The notes under the pieces: generated by a model
Database searches by the model: none
The model's input: only the letters and a program-made list of their open reading frames with translations
Told to the model about the DNA's origin: nothing
Origin: Shewanella atlantica
GTDB taxonomy: Bacteria; Pseudomonadota; Gammaproteobacteria; Enterobacterales; Shewanellaceae
Length of the DNA: 64,000 nt
Reading direction: 5' to 3'
NCBI RefSeq assembly: GCF_003966265.1
Contig: NZ_RXNV01000001.1
Location: 372,001 to 436,000 of the forward strand
Position numbers and translations under genes: made by a program
In this document: positions 26,633-34,576 of the stretch, one piece after another
How the letters are laid out: every line of letters begins with the position of its first letter
Position numbering within the stretch: position 1 is the first letter of the stretch

Positions 26633-27036
26633 CTCATTCCTTATATTGATACGTAACATAAGCATCAAATAAACAAGATGTTTTGGCATCCCCCTTACGG
26701 GGGACAAGTAGACATATTGCGAAGTTAAACAAGCTCCCCGGACAAAAAGTAATATAATTGAAAGACACTCTTTATGACTAGGCAGTCATAAATGTTCAAG
26801 ACATAACATCTATTTGTATACATCCCTGCCGAATCCGGCTTTATATTAAAGAGAGTGTTCCAGACATAACGCCAATTTGTATGCATCCCTGCCAAATTGC
26901 CCTTTCTATTCAAGAGAGTGTTCCAGACATAACGGATATTTGTATGCATCCCTGCCAAATATTCATAAATGTTCTGACTGCCAAGGATGGCGGAAATGCC
27001 AATAAATGAATGGAACATTTATGGCCAGACATAAAA
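26633..27036. other. Intergenic region upstream of the lipoprotein, holding a 63-bp repeat array
   Basis: About 400 bases without a convincing gene. The 63-bp repeats occupy 26795-26983. Short inverted ends ggcagtca (26781) and tgactgcc (26975) flank the array. An open frame at 26725-27018 is a consequence of the frame-preserving repeat length. Confidence 0.6.
26795..26983. repeat. 63-bp tandem repeat, three diverged copies
   Basis: catccctgcc recurs at 26821, 26884 and 26947, exactly 63 bases apart. Copies share tgttc.agacataac, atttgtatgcatccctgcc and agagagtgttcc but differ in between, so the array is old compared with the 18-bp and 97-bp arrays. The third copy diverges after the shared core. 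Confidence 0.85.
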
Positions 27037-27061
27037 AAGCCCCGGACTTTATCCGAGGCTT
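27037..27061 (-). terminator. Terminator of ybiT
   Basis: Stem aagccccgga / tccgaggctt with one mismatch, loop cttta. The minus strand continues into TTTTTTAT, 26 bases beyond the ybiT stop. Confidence 0.8.
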
Positions 27062-27086
27062 TTCAATAATTCGTTAGCGTGAAGGA

Positions 27087-28685
27087 TTAGCCTTCAATCA
27101 CACCTTTGCTTACCAGGAACTCATCATAAGTCCCTTTGAAGTCATTCACGCCATTTGGAGTGACTTCAAGAATGCGGTTGGCAAGTGATGATACAAATGC
27201 ACGGTCATGACTGACGAACAATAATGTACCTTCGTACATCTCTAGTGCGTTGTTCAATGACTCGATCGATTCCATATCCATGTGGTTAGTCGGTTCATCG
27301 AGAAGCAGGATGTTTGGCTTCTGCATAATCAGCTTACCGAATAACATACGTCCTTTCTCACCACCGGAAAGCACTTTAACTGACTTCTTAATATCATCAG
27401 AACCAAATAGCATGCGGCCTAAGTAGCCACGTACTGATTGATCGTCATCTTCCGGCTTGCGCCATTGACTCATCCACTCGAACAAGGTCATATCGTTTTC
27501 GAAATCTGACTCGTGATCTTGAGCATAGTATCCAATTGATGAATTTTCAGACCATTGAATTGTACCGCTATCTTGCGGGATATCGTGTACTAAGGTACGC
27601 AGTAAAGTGGTCTTACCCACACCATTATCACCCAAGATGGCAATGCGCTCGCCCACTTCAGCGATGATGTTCAGGTCTTTAAATAGCGGACCTTCATCGA
27701 ATCCTTTGGTTAGATCTTCCACAACCAAGGCGTTACGGAACAATTTTTTCTCTTGTTCGAAACGAATGAACGGGTTCACACGGCTGGAAGCTTTAACTTC
27801 GTCAAGCTTAATCTTGTCGATTAACTTAGCACGTGATGTCGCCTGCTTAGCTTTAGATGCGTTAGCCGAGAAACGGGCAACGAAGCCTTGAAGCTCAGCA
27901 ATCTGGGCTTTCTTCTTCGCATTGTCTGACATCAAACGCTCACGGGATTGTTGAGCAGCCATCATGTACTCATCATAGTTACCAGGGAACAGGCGTAGTT
28001 CACCGTAATCCAGATCAGCCATATGGGTACAAACAGAGTTCAGGAAATATCTATCGTGCGAGATGATGATCATGGTGCTGTTACGCTGGTTAAGCATCTC
28101 CTGCAACCAACGAATCGTATCGATATCCAAGTTGTTGGTAGGCTCATCGAGAAGCAACAAATCTGGATCGGAGAACAGCGCCTGTGCCAAAAGTACACGC
28201 AACTTGAAACCCGGTGCAATTTCGCTCATCAGGCCGAAATGTTGATCGACACCGATACCTACGCCCATTAAGAGTTCGCCGGCACGAGATTCGGCGGTAT
28301 AACCGTCCATCTCGGCAAATTCCATCTCAAGTTCGGCAACCTTAATCCCCTCCTCCTCTGTCATCTCCGGCAGAGAGTAGATACGGTCGCGTTCCTTTTT
28401 AACTTCCCACAGTTCAGCATGACCCATGATAACGGTATCTACGACGTTAAACTCTTCATAACCAAACTGGTTCTGACTTAGCTTACCCATACGTTCATTA
28501 ACATCTAATGAGACGTTACCCGATGTTGGTTCAAGGTCGCCGGCAAGGATCTTCATAAATGTTGACTTACCACAGCCGTTAGCGCCGATCAGACCGTATC
28601 GGTTTCCGCCGCCAAATTTGACTGAGAGGTTTTCAAACAGTGGCTTAGCGCCAAACTGCATGGTGATATTAGCTGTAGTAATCAA
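27087..28685 (-). CDS. ybiT: ABC-F family ATPase YbiT
   Basis: A soluble ribosome-associated ATPase of the ABC-F class with two nucleotide-binding domains and no membrane part. The product has 532 residues and follows E. coli YbiT almost word for word in conserved blocks: [49 protein letters not shown] and [19 protein letters not shown]. The linker between domains ([20 protein letters not shown]) is the P-site-tRNA-interacting motif region. ABC-F proteins of this kind act on translating or stalled ribosomes; the specific role of YbiT is not well defined. It is monocistronic. Confidence 0.95.
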   Translation of the reverse strand: MITTANITMQFGAKPLFENLSVKFGGGNRYGLIGANGCGKSTFMKILAGDLEPTSGNVSLDVNERMGKLSQNQFGYEEFNVVDTVIMGHAELWEVKKERDRIYSLPEMTEEEGIKVAELEMEFAEMDGYTAESRAGELLMGVGIGVDQHFGLMSEIAPGFKLRVLLAQALFSDPDLLLLDEPTNNLDIDTIRWLQEMLNQRNSTMIIISHDRYFLNSVCTHMADLDYGELRLFPGNYDEYMMAAQQSRERLMSDNAKKKAQIAELQGFVARFSANASKAKQATSRAKLIDKIKLDEVKASSRVNPFIRFEQEKKLFRNALVVEDLTKGFDEGPLFKDLNIIAEVGERIAILGDNGVGKTTLLRTLVHDIPQDSGTIQWSENSSIGYYAQDHESDFENDMTLFEWMSQWRKPEDDDQSVRGYLGRMLFGSDDIKKSVKVLSGGEKGRMLFGKLIMQKPNILLLDEPTNHMDMESIESLNNALEMYEGTLLFVSHDRAFVSSLANRILEVTPNGVNDFKGTYDEFLVSKGVIEG

Positions 28686-28907
28686 GTTTAAGTATTCCGA
28701 ATTCAGTTATGCGATGCGCGGCAAGCTCACGCTGCCAGCGCTTGAGTGAGCAAAATCAAGCGCGAAAGTATAGTAGATCAGGCTTAAATTATCAAGATTA
28801 GGTGGCGCCCGCCGCCATGACAGATTCCTCCCCTGGATGATTAAATTCAATAGTGATTGGATTACAGATAGAAGAGTGCCGGCGCCCTCCTCTATCGTCG
28901 ATTGCTA

Positions 28908-31166
28908 TTAGTTCAGTTTCTGATGCCTTAACCGATTAGCATTAGTAACCACAGTCAGTGATGACAATGCCATTGCCCCACCAGCGATAACCGGACTCAA
29001 CAGCATTCCGGTAAAGGGGAACAAAACGCCTGCGGCAATGGGTATGCCTAAACTATTGTAAATAAAGGCGCCGAACAGGTTCTGCTTAATGTTACGCATA
29101 CTCGCGCTGGCAAGTGAGAATGTATCTGCCAGAACAGACAATCTGCCGGATAGAAAGGTCAGATCGGCGCTCTCTATTGCCACTTGTGTGCCATCCCCCA
29201 TAGCGATGCCCACATCTGCACTGACCAATGCGGGGGCATCGTTTATTCCGTCCCCCACCATGGCAACAATCTCACCGCTGCTCTTAAGGTCGATAATATG
29301 TTGCTGCTTCTGCTCGGGCAGCACCCCAGCTATCACCTCTTCAATTCCCACTTCTCTTGCTACCGCATTGGCGGTTTTGTGATTATCGCCGCTGAGTAAA
29401 ATCACGCGTTTACCGGAGCGTTTCAATGCCGTGATGGCCTCTAAAGCATCGGGTTTTAGCGGATCGGTAATGGCAATGACCGCCTTCAGTACCCCGTACA
29501 GTGCAACAAAGACCGGCGTCTTTCCCATCTCGGCAAGCGATATGACTTCATCTTCCAGCGCGTCCATGTTGCTAACGCTCTGCATTTTCATCAGCTCCAT
29601 ATTACCTACCACCAGATTTTGCCCATCGACGACACCGACAATGCCTTTACCCTGGTAATTGGTAAACGCTTCGGGCTCAAACAGATCTAACTTTCTGGAT
29701 TTAGCCTCACTCACCATGGCATCGGCCAGCGGGTGCTCCGAGTGTTGCTCCAGACTCGCCACACTTTTTATCAAGACATCTATCGCATCACCACTATCGA
29801 TACTGTCCCTCCCCGATCCCAACAAAATATCGGTAACCGAAGGCCTGCCTAAGGTGATGGTGCCGGTTTTATCGAGTACCACACAGCTAACCTTACTCGC
29901 CGTCTGCATCGCCTCACCATTTTTAATCAGTACCCCCATCTTTGCCGCCCTTCCCACCGACACCATTATCGACATCGGCGTCGCTAAACCTAAGGCGCAG
30001 GGACAGGCGATAATCAACACGCTGGTCAATACGATAAGTGCATGTGACAGTTGAGGCGCGGGTCCAGCCATAAACCAGACTGATGACGCGGCCAGTGCAA
30101 TCAGCACAACGACAGGCACAAAGTAGGCCGAGATTTTATCGGTCAGGCGGCCAATAGGCAGTTTGGATGTTTGCGCCTGTTGAACTAACTCTATGATCTT
30201 CGCCAACCGGGTATCCTTTAAGCCAGCAGTCACCTTAAATATCAAGCTGCCATTGCCGTTAACGGTTCCCGCACTCAAGGGATCTCCTGCAGATTTATTA
30301 ACGGGGACGGGCTCACCGGTCAACATAGATTCATTAAGCTGTGAATGGCCGGATAGCACTTCACCATCGAGCGCGACTCTGCCACCGGGTTTGAGTCTGA
30401 GACGGTCGCCGACATTGACCCAGGCTATTTCAACCTCTTCATCTCCTGAATCGGTCACTCTGATGGCTGTAGTTGACTGCAAGCCTATGAGACGCTGTAC
30501 CGCTTCTCCTGTCTTGCCTTTTGCCCTGAGCTCAAGCGCATGGCCCAAGTTGATTAAACCTAAGATCATCACACTGGCTTCAAAATAAACATGGCGGGCC
30601 TCGGCCGGGAACCCCTCAGGCATCAAGACCACTATCATGGAATAGAGCCAGGCACTCGTGGTGCCGAGCACAATCAGGGTATCCATATTCGCCGTTCCCG
30701 CCTTAAGGGCCCGCCACATCCCTTGATAGAAGTGCCCACCGGTGGTGATAAGCAGCACTAAGGTTATCAGGCCCATCCCCCCCCACATAAATTGCTGACC
30801 CGGGCTATTGACCATCATCTCACCACCAAGCAGCCCCCACAGCATCATAGGAATACCTAAACCCAGGCCGAGTGCCGACTGGATAATACGGGTGCGATAC
30901 TCGATGTTCTCCTCTTTAAGCTTGTCCTCGGATGCAAGTTTTGCATCGAGTACTAACTCACTGTCATAACCGGCACTGGCTATTGCAGCTATGGCTAATT
31001 CGCTGGTGATATCGCCATTGATCAGCACCTGTTTTTCCCCTAGGTTTACTCGCGCCTCGACGTGCTCCGCGGATTCTTCCCGGGCTAACTTTGCAAATGC
31101 GCCCTCGATCTTGGCAACACAGCTAGCGCAGTTCATTTTGGGGACATATAAAATCATGCTCGTCAT
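28908..31166 (-). CDS. copA: Copper-exporting P1B-type ATPase
   Basis: Inner-membrane ATPase pumping Cu(I) out of the cytoplasm. The product has 752 residues with a single N-terminal heavy-metal-binding domain carrying MNCASC (residues 10-15), eight membrane segments, the transport motif ACPCALGLATP, the phosphorylation motif DKTGTIT, and the hinge GDGINDAPAL near 650. E. coli CopA has two metal-binding domains; one is common elsewhere. It is divergent from cueR, and its promoter has the long 19-base spacer and dyad expected for CueR control. Confidence 0.95.
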   Translation of the reverse strand: MTSMILYVPKMNCASCVAKIEGAFAKLAREESAEHVEARVNLGEKQVLINGDITSELAIAAIASAGYDSELVLDAKLASEDKLKEENIEYRTRIIQSALGLGLGIPMMLWGLLGGEMMVNSPGQQFMWGGMGLITLVLLITTGGHFYQGMWRALKAGTANMDTLIVLGTTSAWLYSMIVVLMPEGFPAEARHVYFEASVMILGLINLGHALELRAKGKTGEAVQRLIGLQSTTAIRVTDSGDEEVEIAWVNVGDRLRLKPGGRVALDGEVLSGHSQLNESMLTGEPVPVNKSAGDPLSAGTVNGNGSLIFKVTAGLKDTRLAKIIELVQQAQTSKLPIGRLTDKISAYFVPVVVLIALAASSVWFMAGPAPQLSHALIVLTSVLIIACPCALGLATPMSIMVSVGRAAKMGVLIKNGEAMQTASKVSCVVLDKTGTITLGRPSVTDILLGSGRDSIDSGDAIDVLIKSVASLEQHSEHPLADAMVSEAKSRKLDLFEPEAFTNYQGKGIVGVVDGQNLVVGNMELMKMQSVSNMDALEDEVISLAEMGKTPVFVALYGVLKAVIAITDPLKPDALEAITALKRSGKRVILLSGDNHKTANAVAREVGIEEVIAGVLPEQKQQHIIDLKSSGEIVAMVGDGINDAPALVSADVGIAMGDGTQVAIESADLTFLSGRLSVLADTFSLASASMRNIKQNLFGAFIYNSLGIPIAAGVLFPFTGMLLSPVIAGGAMALSSLTVVTNANRLRHQKLN

Positions 31167-31233
31167 AAGATAGTTTCTCCCGACCCTTTATCAGTTAATT
31201 TGTCTAATACAGATTGGTATAACGACTAAAACA

Positions 31234-31264
31234 AGCGTAATGTCTCCCCTAATGGGAGAGTCAA
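31234..31264 (-). promoter_or_regulatory. CueR-type copA promoter with operator in the spacer
   Basis: On the minus strand TTGACT (31264-31259) and TACGCT (31239-31234) are separated by 19 bases. The spacer contains the dyad CTCCCATTAGGGGAG. The over-long spacer with an internal dyad is the hallmark of MerR-family activated promoters. Site assignment is by pattern. Confidence 0.8.
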
Positions 31265-31297
31265 ATATCTTTTTAAAGTAATTTAAAAATAGCCTAT

Positions 31298-31323
31298 ATG
31301 AGGGCAGAAAATGAGGACAGAAA
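31298..31323. repeat. 13-bp tandem duplication of the cueR ribosome site and start
   Basis: atgagggcagaaa (31298-31310) is followed by atgaggacagaaa (31311-31323) and then the cueR ATG. This creates two short upstream ORFs, one of nine codons whose TGA overlaps the cueR ATG, and one ending inside cueR. Confidence 0.85.
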
Positions 31324-31704
31324 ATGAAAATTGGTGAAGTGGCTAAAGAGACAGGGTTATCGATTAAGAGCATTCGCTATTATCATGATATTGGACTTAT
31401 CTGCGCCACACGCGGTGAAAACGGTTACCGTGAATATGGCCGACCTCAAATCGAGTCTCTTAAGTTCATCCACCATTGCAGAGAATTGGGGTTCTCTCTC
31501 GATGATTGCCGATCCCTGCTTGACCTTAAACTGAACCTTGCAAGGGATGCCGAGGACGTTAAAAATTTAGCGAAGGTACATCTCGAGCAAGTCAGCGCGC
31601 GTATCATCAAGCTTCAGGCTCTGGAGGCTCAGCTCAAACATCTGGTGGATGACTGTCGCGGGGGACATCAGCCTGATTGCTCAATCATCAACAGCTTAAG
31701 TTGA
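31324..31704 (+). CDS. cueR: CueR, Cu(I)-responsive MerR-family activator
   Basis: A dimeric transcription activator of 126 residues, closest to CueR by context and by its metal loop. The N-terminal winged helix reads KIGEVAKETGLSIKSIRYY. A long dimerisation helix follows. Near the C terminus two cysteines are separated by seven residues (DDCRGGHQPDC), the same spacing as C112 and C120 of E. coli CueR, which bind Cu(I). It is divergent from copA with the CueR-type promoter in the 157-base gap. Confidence 0.93.
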   Translation: MKIGEVAKETGLSIKSIRYYHDIGLICATRGENGYREYGRPQIESLKFIHHCRELGFSLDDCRSLLDLKLNLARDAEDVKNLAKVHLEQVSARIIKLQALEAQLKHLVDDCRGGHQPDCSIINSLS

Positions 31705-31736
31705 AGTAAAACCGAAGTGAAAGAGGTGAAACCACC

Positions 31737-33788
31737 TTACTCGGTATGTTTAAGGTTTTGGGCGTTTTCCAGTTGAAGCGGAGCCTGTTCACCTGCCGGT
31801 GTAAAGCCAAAGACCTTACCGTAAAAAGCCAGCTCCACCTCCAACGCTTTGACCTTGTTCTGCGGATCCTTCTCCCCGTGCCCCTCACCATTGAAAGCCA
31901 GATAAGAAACGGGCACGCCCTTGGCTTTAAGCGCATTGAATACGGTCTTCGACTGCTTTTGCGCGACAAGGGCATCATCGCTCCCCTGGATCAATAACAG
32001 AGGTTCATCCAGCTCCTCGAGATGATACAGAGGAGAGCGCTGACGATAGACATTCTGTGCTTCGGTGCTGACTCCGACTAATTGCTCAAGGTATTTCGAC
32101 TCAAACTTATCCGCCTCTTTACTCAGCACCTCCATGTCGCTGATCCCCGCATAACTCACACCGGCCTTAAAGGTGTCATAGAAGGCTAACGCCGACAGAA
32201 CGGTTAACCCGCCCGCGCTGTTTCCGCGCATGGCAAGCTGCAAACCATCGACCCAGCCCTTGTTCACCAGGTGCCCCGCGGCTCTGACCGCATCTTCCAC
32301 ATCCGCGATGCCCCAGCGGCCATAGATACTCTGACGATACTTACGCCCGAAGCCGGAACTGCCACGGTAATTGAGATCCATCACCGCAAACCCCCGGCTG
32401 GTCCAAAACTGAATATCACGTCTGAATGCCAGACTCGCTTTATAGGTTGGTCCACCGTGTAACATCACCAACAGTGGCGGCCGGGAATCCTTAGGAGGGA
32501 TATAATCTGGGTTGACCGGGCCATAATAATAACCAAAAACCTGTTCACCGTCCCCGGATTCGAAGCTGATGCTTTCGGCTCTGGATATATAGTTAGGATC
32601 GAGTACCGGTAGTTCTGGCGCATAAACAAGCTGAGTGCCACGGCCATTCACCTTATATATTCCCTTTTCCGGCGTCACTTTCGCGCCGACAAAATAGATG
32701 CCGTTTTCACCTTTCACAACCTGAGATATCTCACCAAAATCCACCGCGATAGACTCAGTTAACCCGGTATCGAGAAAGATACGGATAAGCGACGCCTCAC
32801 CGTTATGGTTGTAGCTGGCGATGATGGTATTGTCAGACTCAAATGCATAGTTGTGATTTCCCAACTTCCAATCGGGAACGGCAAACTCCGCCTCCATGTC
32901 CAGTACATGCTCGAGCTCCCCCTGCGAATTGATGCGATATAGGTTCCACCAATTATTAAAGTCGGCCACAAAATAGAGCTGACCGTCCGGGCTGTACAGG
33001 GGCTGGGTGATCGAGCCTTCATGATCGGCAATCAATCTGCGTGCATTATGCAATCCGCCCTTGGGTTCAAGTTCGCCGACCCATAATTGAGTATTATCCC
33101 AGGGCATGTTGGGGTGGTTCCATGATATCCAGGCCAGTTGATTGTTATCCGGTGAGACTCTGGGCGCCGAATAAAAATCGGCGCCGGAACTGAGTACCGC
33201 CCCCTCCCCGGAGAAGTTCAAGTTCAGTGCAACCAGACTGGAAACCGGCATGCCAGGCTTACGATGATCTTCCCTGACACAGATAATGCGGGAGCCTTTG
33301 GAATAGGAGACACAATCGGCATGGCGAGTCCCATTGGGAGTGAGCGGCACGGGTTCTTGATTAGGGGCTATTCGGTAGAGGAGTTGATCCTTCCCCTTAG
33401 AGACGAACAGACTCTGACCTATACCGAGAAAAGGGGAGCCACCGTATTCATGTACCTTAGATCTGACATCAAACCCGCTGTTCACGGCCTCGGACACGCT
33501 ACCATCGAGATCCAGGCGTTTAATGCCTAACCTGCCATCGGAGGCGGCATCGGATTGCACAAAATAAACGGCATCGTTTACACTCTGTAACTCGCCAAAA
33601 TTGTCTGATAACCCATAAACATCGCTCGCTGATATCGGCGATGTCCAACTGCCATAAGTATCAATCTGGCAACCCGTTCGTTTATCGATAAGCTCTGTGG
33701 GTTCGGTAGGATCTTTCTTAGAGCAACCGACAAGCAAGCTTAAAAGTAGCGCTGAGAAAATATAGGCCGTATACACGCGAAATCTCAT
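31737..33788 (-). CDS. S9-family prolyl-oligopeptidase-like lipoprotein peptidase
   Basis: A serine peptidase of 683 residues anchored as a lipoprotein. I use the ATG at 33788, which has TGGAGG seven bases upstream. The lipobox LLVGC puts Cys at about residue 22. An N-terminal beta-propeller-like region (about 30-400) precedes an alpha/beta-hydrolase domain with MLHGGPTYK (oxyanion loop), the nucleophile elbow GNSAGG (about 530), GSDDALV (Asp) and NGEGHGE (His). All three catalytic residues are in context. The propeller restricts substrates to oligopeptides in the family. It lies just after cueR on the opposite strand. Confidence 0.9.
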   Translation of the reverse strand: MRFRVYTAYIFSALLLSLLVGCSKKDPTEPTELIDKRTGCQIDTYGSWTSPISASDVYGLSDNFGELQSVNDAVYFVQSDAASDGRLGIKRLDLDGSVSEAVNSGFDVRSKVHEYGGSPFLGIGQSLFVSKGKDQLLYRIAPNQEPVPLTPNGTRHADCVSYSKGSRIICVREDHRKPGMPVSSLVALNLNFSGEGAVLSSGADFYSAPRVSPDNNQLAWISWNHPNMPWDNTQLWVGELEPKGGLHNARRLIADHEGSITQPLYSPDGQLYFVADFNNWWNLYRINSQGELEHVLDMEAEFAVPDWKLGNHNYAFESDNTIIASYNHNGEASLIRIFLDTGLTESIAVDFGEISQVVKGENGIYFVGAKVTPEKGIYKVNGRGTQLVYAPELPVLDPNYISRAESISFESGDGEQVFGYYYGPVNPDYIPPKDSRPPLLVMLHGGPTYKASLAFRRDIQFWTSRGFAVMDLNYRGSSGFGRKYRQSIYGRWGIADVEDAVRAAGHLVNKGWVDGLQLAMRGNSAGGLTVLSALAFYDTFKAGVSYAGISDMEVLSKEADKFESKYLEQLVGVSTEAQNVYRQRSPLYHLEELDEPLLLIQGSDDALVAQKQSKTVFNALKAKGVPVSYLAFNGEGHGEKDPQNKVKALEVELAFYGKVFGFTPAGEQAPLQLENAQNLKHTE

Positions 33789-33866
33789 TGATACCTCCAA
33801 AGTTCATCTTGCTTTATTAGTTAGAATTAGTTCACTGAAATCAGTTCCCTAAAGTTAGTCAATCAG

Positions 33867-34115
33867 CTACTTCTTTGTGACAATCTTATTCTTAAACCAT
33901 TCAATAACGGCCAATTGTTTAGCTTGGGTCAGTCCGAAATAGATACATACCCAAGGGGAAAGCAGCAGGTACCAAGGCAACACACTTGTGTCACGCCCAC
34001 TGAACAGGAGAAAAAAGAAGCCGCAGTAGATAATCAAAACACCAGAAACCCCAACAAACAACATGACATTTCGCGTTACTTTTTCCAACCAATCCATCTT
34101 CTTATCAAATCTCAT
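33867..34115 (-). CDS. Small two-helix membrane protein
   Basis: An 82-residue protein with two hydrophobic segments, at about residues 17-40 (VMLFVGVSGVLIIYCGFFFL) and 45-63 (LPWYLLLSPWVCIYFGL), with basic ends (KNKIVTKK). No family recognised. It lies upstream of the S9 peptidase on the same strand, with a 78-base gap. An immediate ribosome site is weak. Confidence 0.6.
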   Translation of the reverse strand: MRFDKKMDWLEKVTRNVMLFVGVSGVLIIYCGFFFLLFSGRDTSVLPWYLLLSPWVCIYFGLTQAKQLAVIEWFKNKIVTKK

Positions 34116-34402
34116 CGATACAAAATCCCCATAACGTGATTATTATCACCTAGATTAGCGATACAGTTCAAGAGACGTTCAGCTTCGGGGTTGCAGGTCT
34201 TCGAATGAAGGCTGTTTGCACTTTCTGATTTAGCTTCTGGCTGAGTCGATATTGGATAGCCTGTTTTAAGGTCGACCTTCTTTTTACCTGACGCCTACGG
34301 CGAGGTATGTGCACTCTTAAATTTGAAAAGGTTCTGCGAGAACGGTGAATATGGCGTAGATATATGATTATGAACGCGAGGGTAAATATGGTTGTTCACT
34401 AA

Positions 34403-34439
34403 AAAGGCCACTTTCTTCCGGAACAAGAAAGTGGCCTTT
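34403..34439. terminator. Strong 15-bp bidirectional terminator hairpin
   Basis: Perfect stem aaaggccactttctt / aagaaagtggccttt with a 7-base loop. A run of T follows on the plus strand, and the preceding aaaaa gives T on the minus strand. It can terminate the minus-strand radical SAM gene about 120 bases upstream of it. No annotated plus-strand gene precedes it, which leaves open a short RNA. Confidence 0.9.
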
Positions 34440-34474
34440 TTTATAGATTAAATCTATTGGTGTTCACCTGACTC

Positions 34475-34576
34475 TAATGACCCTTAACAGCTGATGACCC
34501 TTAACTGCTGATGGCTCTTCACTGCTGATGACTTTTAATCGTTGATGGTGCTTAACTACTGCTCACTCTTCATTGC
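34475..34576. repeat. 17-bp degenerate tandem repeat, six copies, running into the radical SAM gene
   Basis: Units related to tgatgacccttaactgc start at 34475, 34492, 34509, 34526, 34543 and 34560. Each differs by a few bases. The last copy covers the stop codon of the minus-strand gene (34563-34565) and its final codons. Confidence 0.85.

Noticed and set aside
26795..26983. CRISPR array
   Set aside because: Only three copies, the whole unit repeats as a tandem array rather than repeat-plus-unique-spacer, and no cas gene is present.
26725..27018. 97-codon open frame over the 63-bp array
   Set aside because: Open only because the unit is divisible by three; the repeat core differs in codon use from neighbouring genes, and a translated product has no relatives I know.
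29659..30054. 131-codon plus-strand open frame opposite copA
   Set aside because: It is antisense to a well-supported gene with all its motifs; long opposite frames are usual for this codon use.
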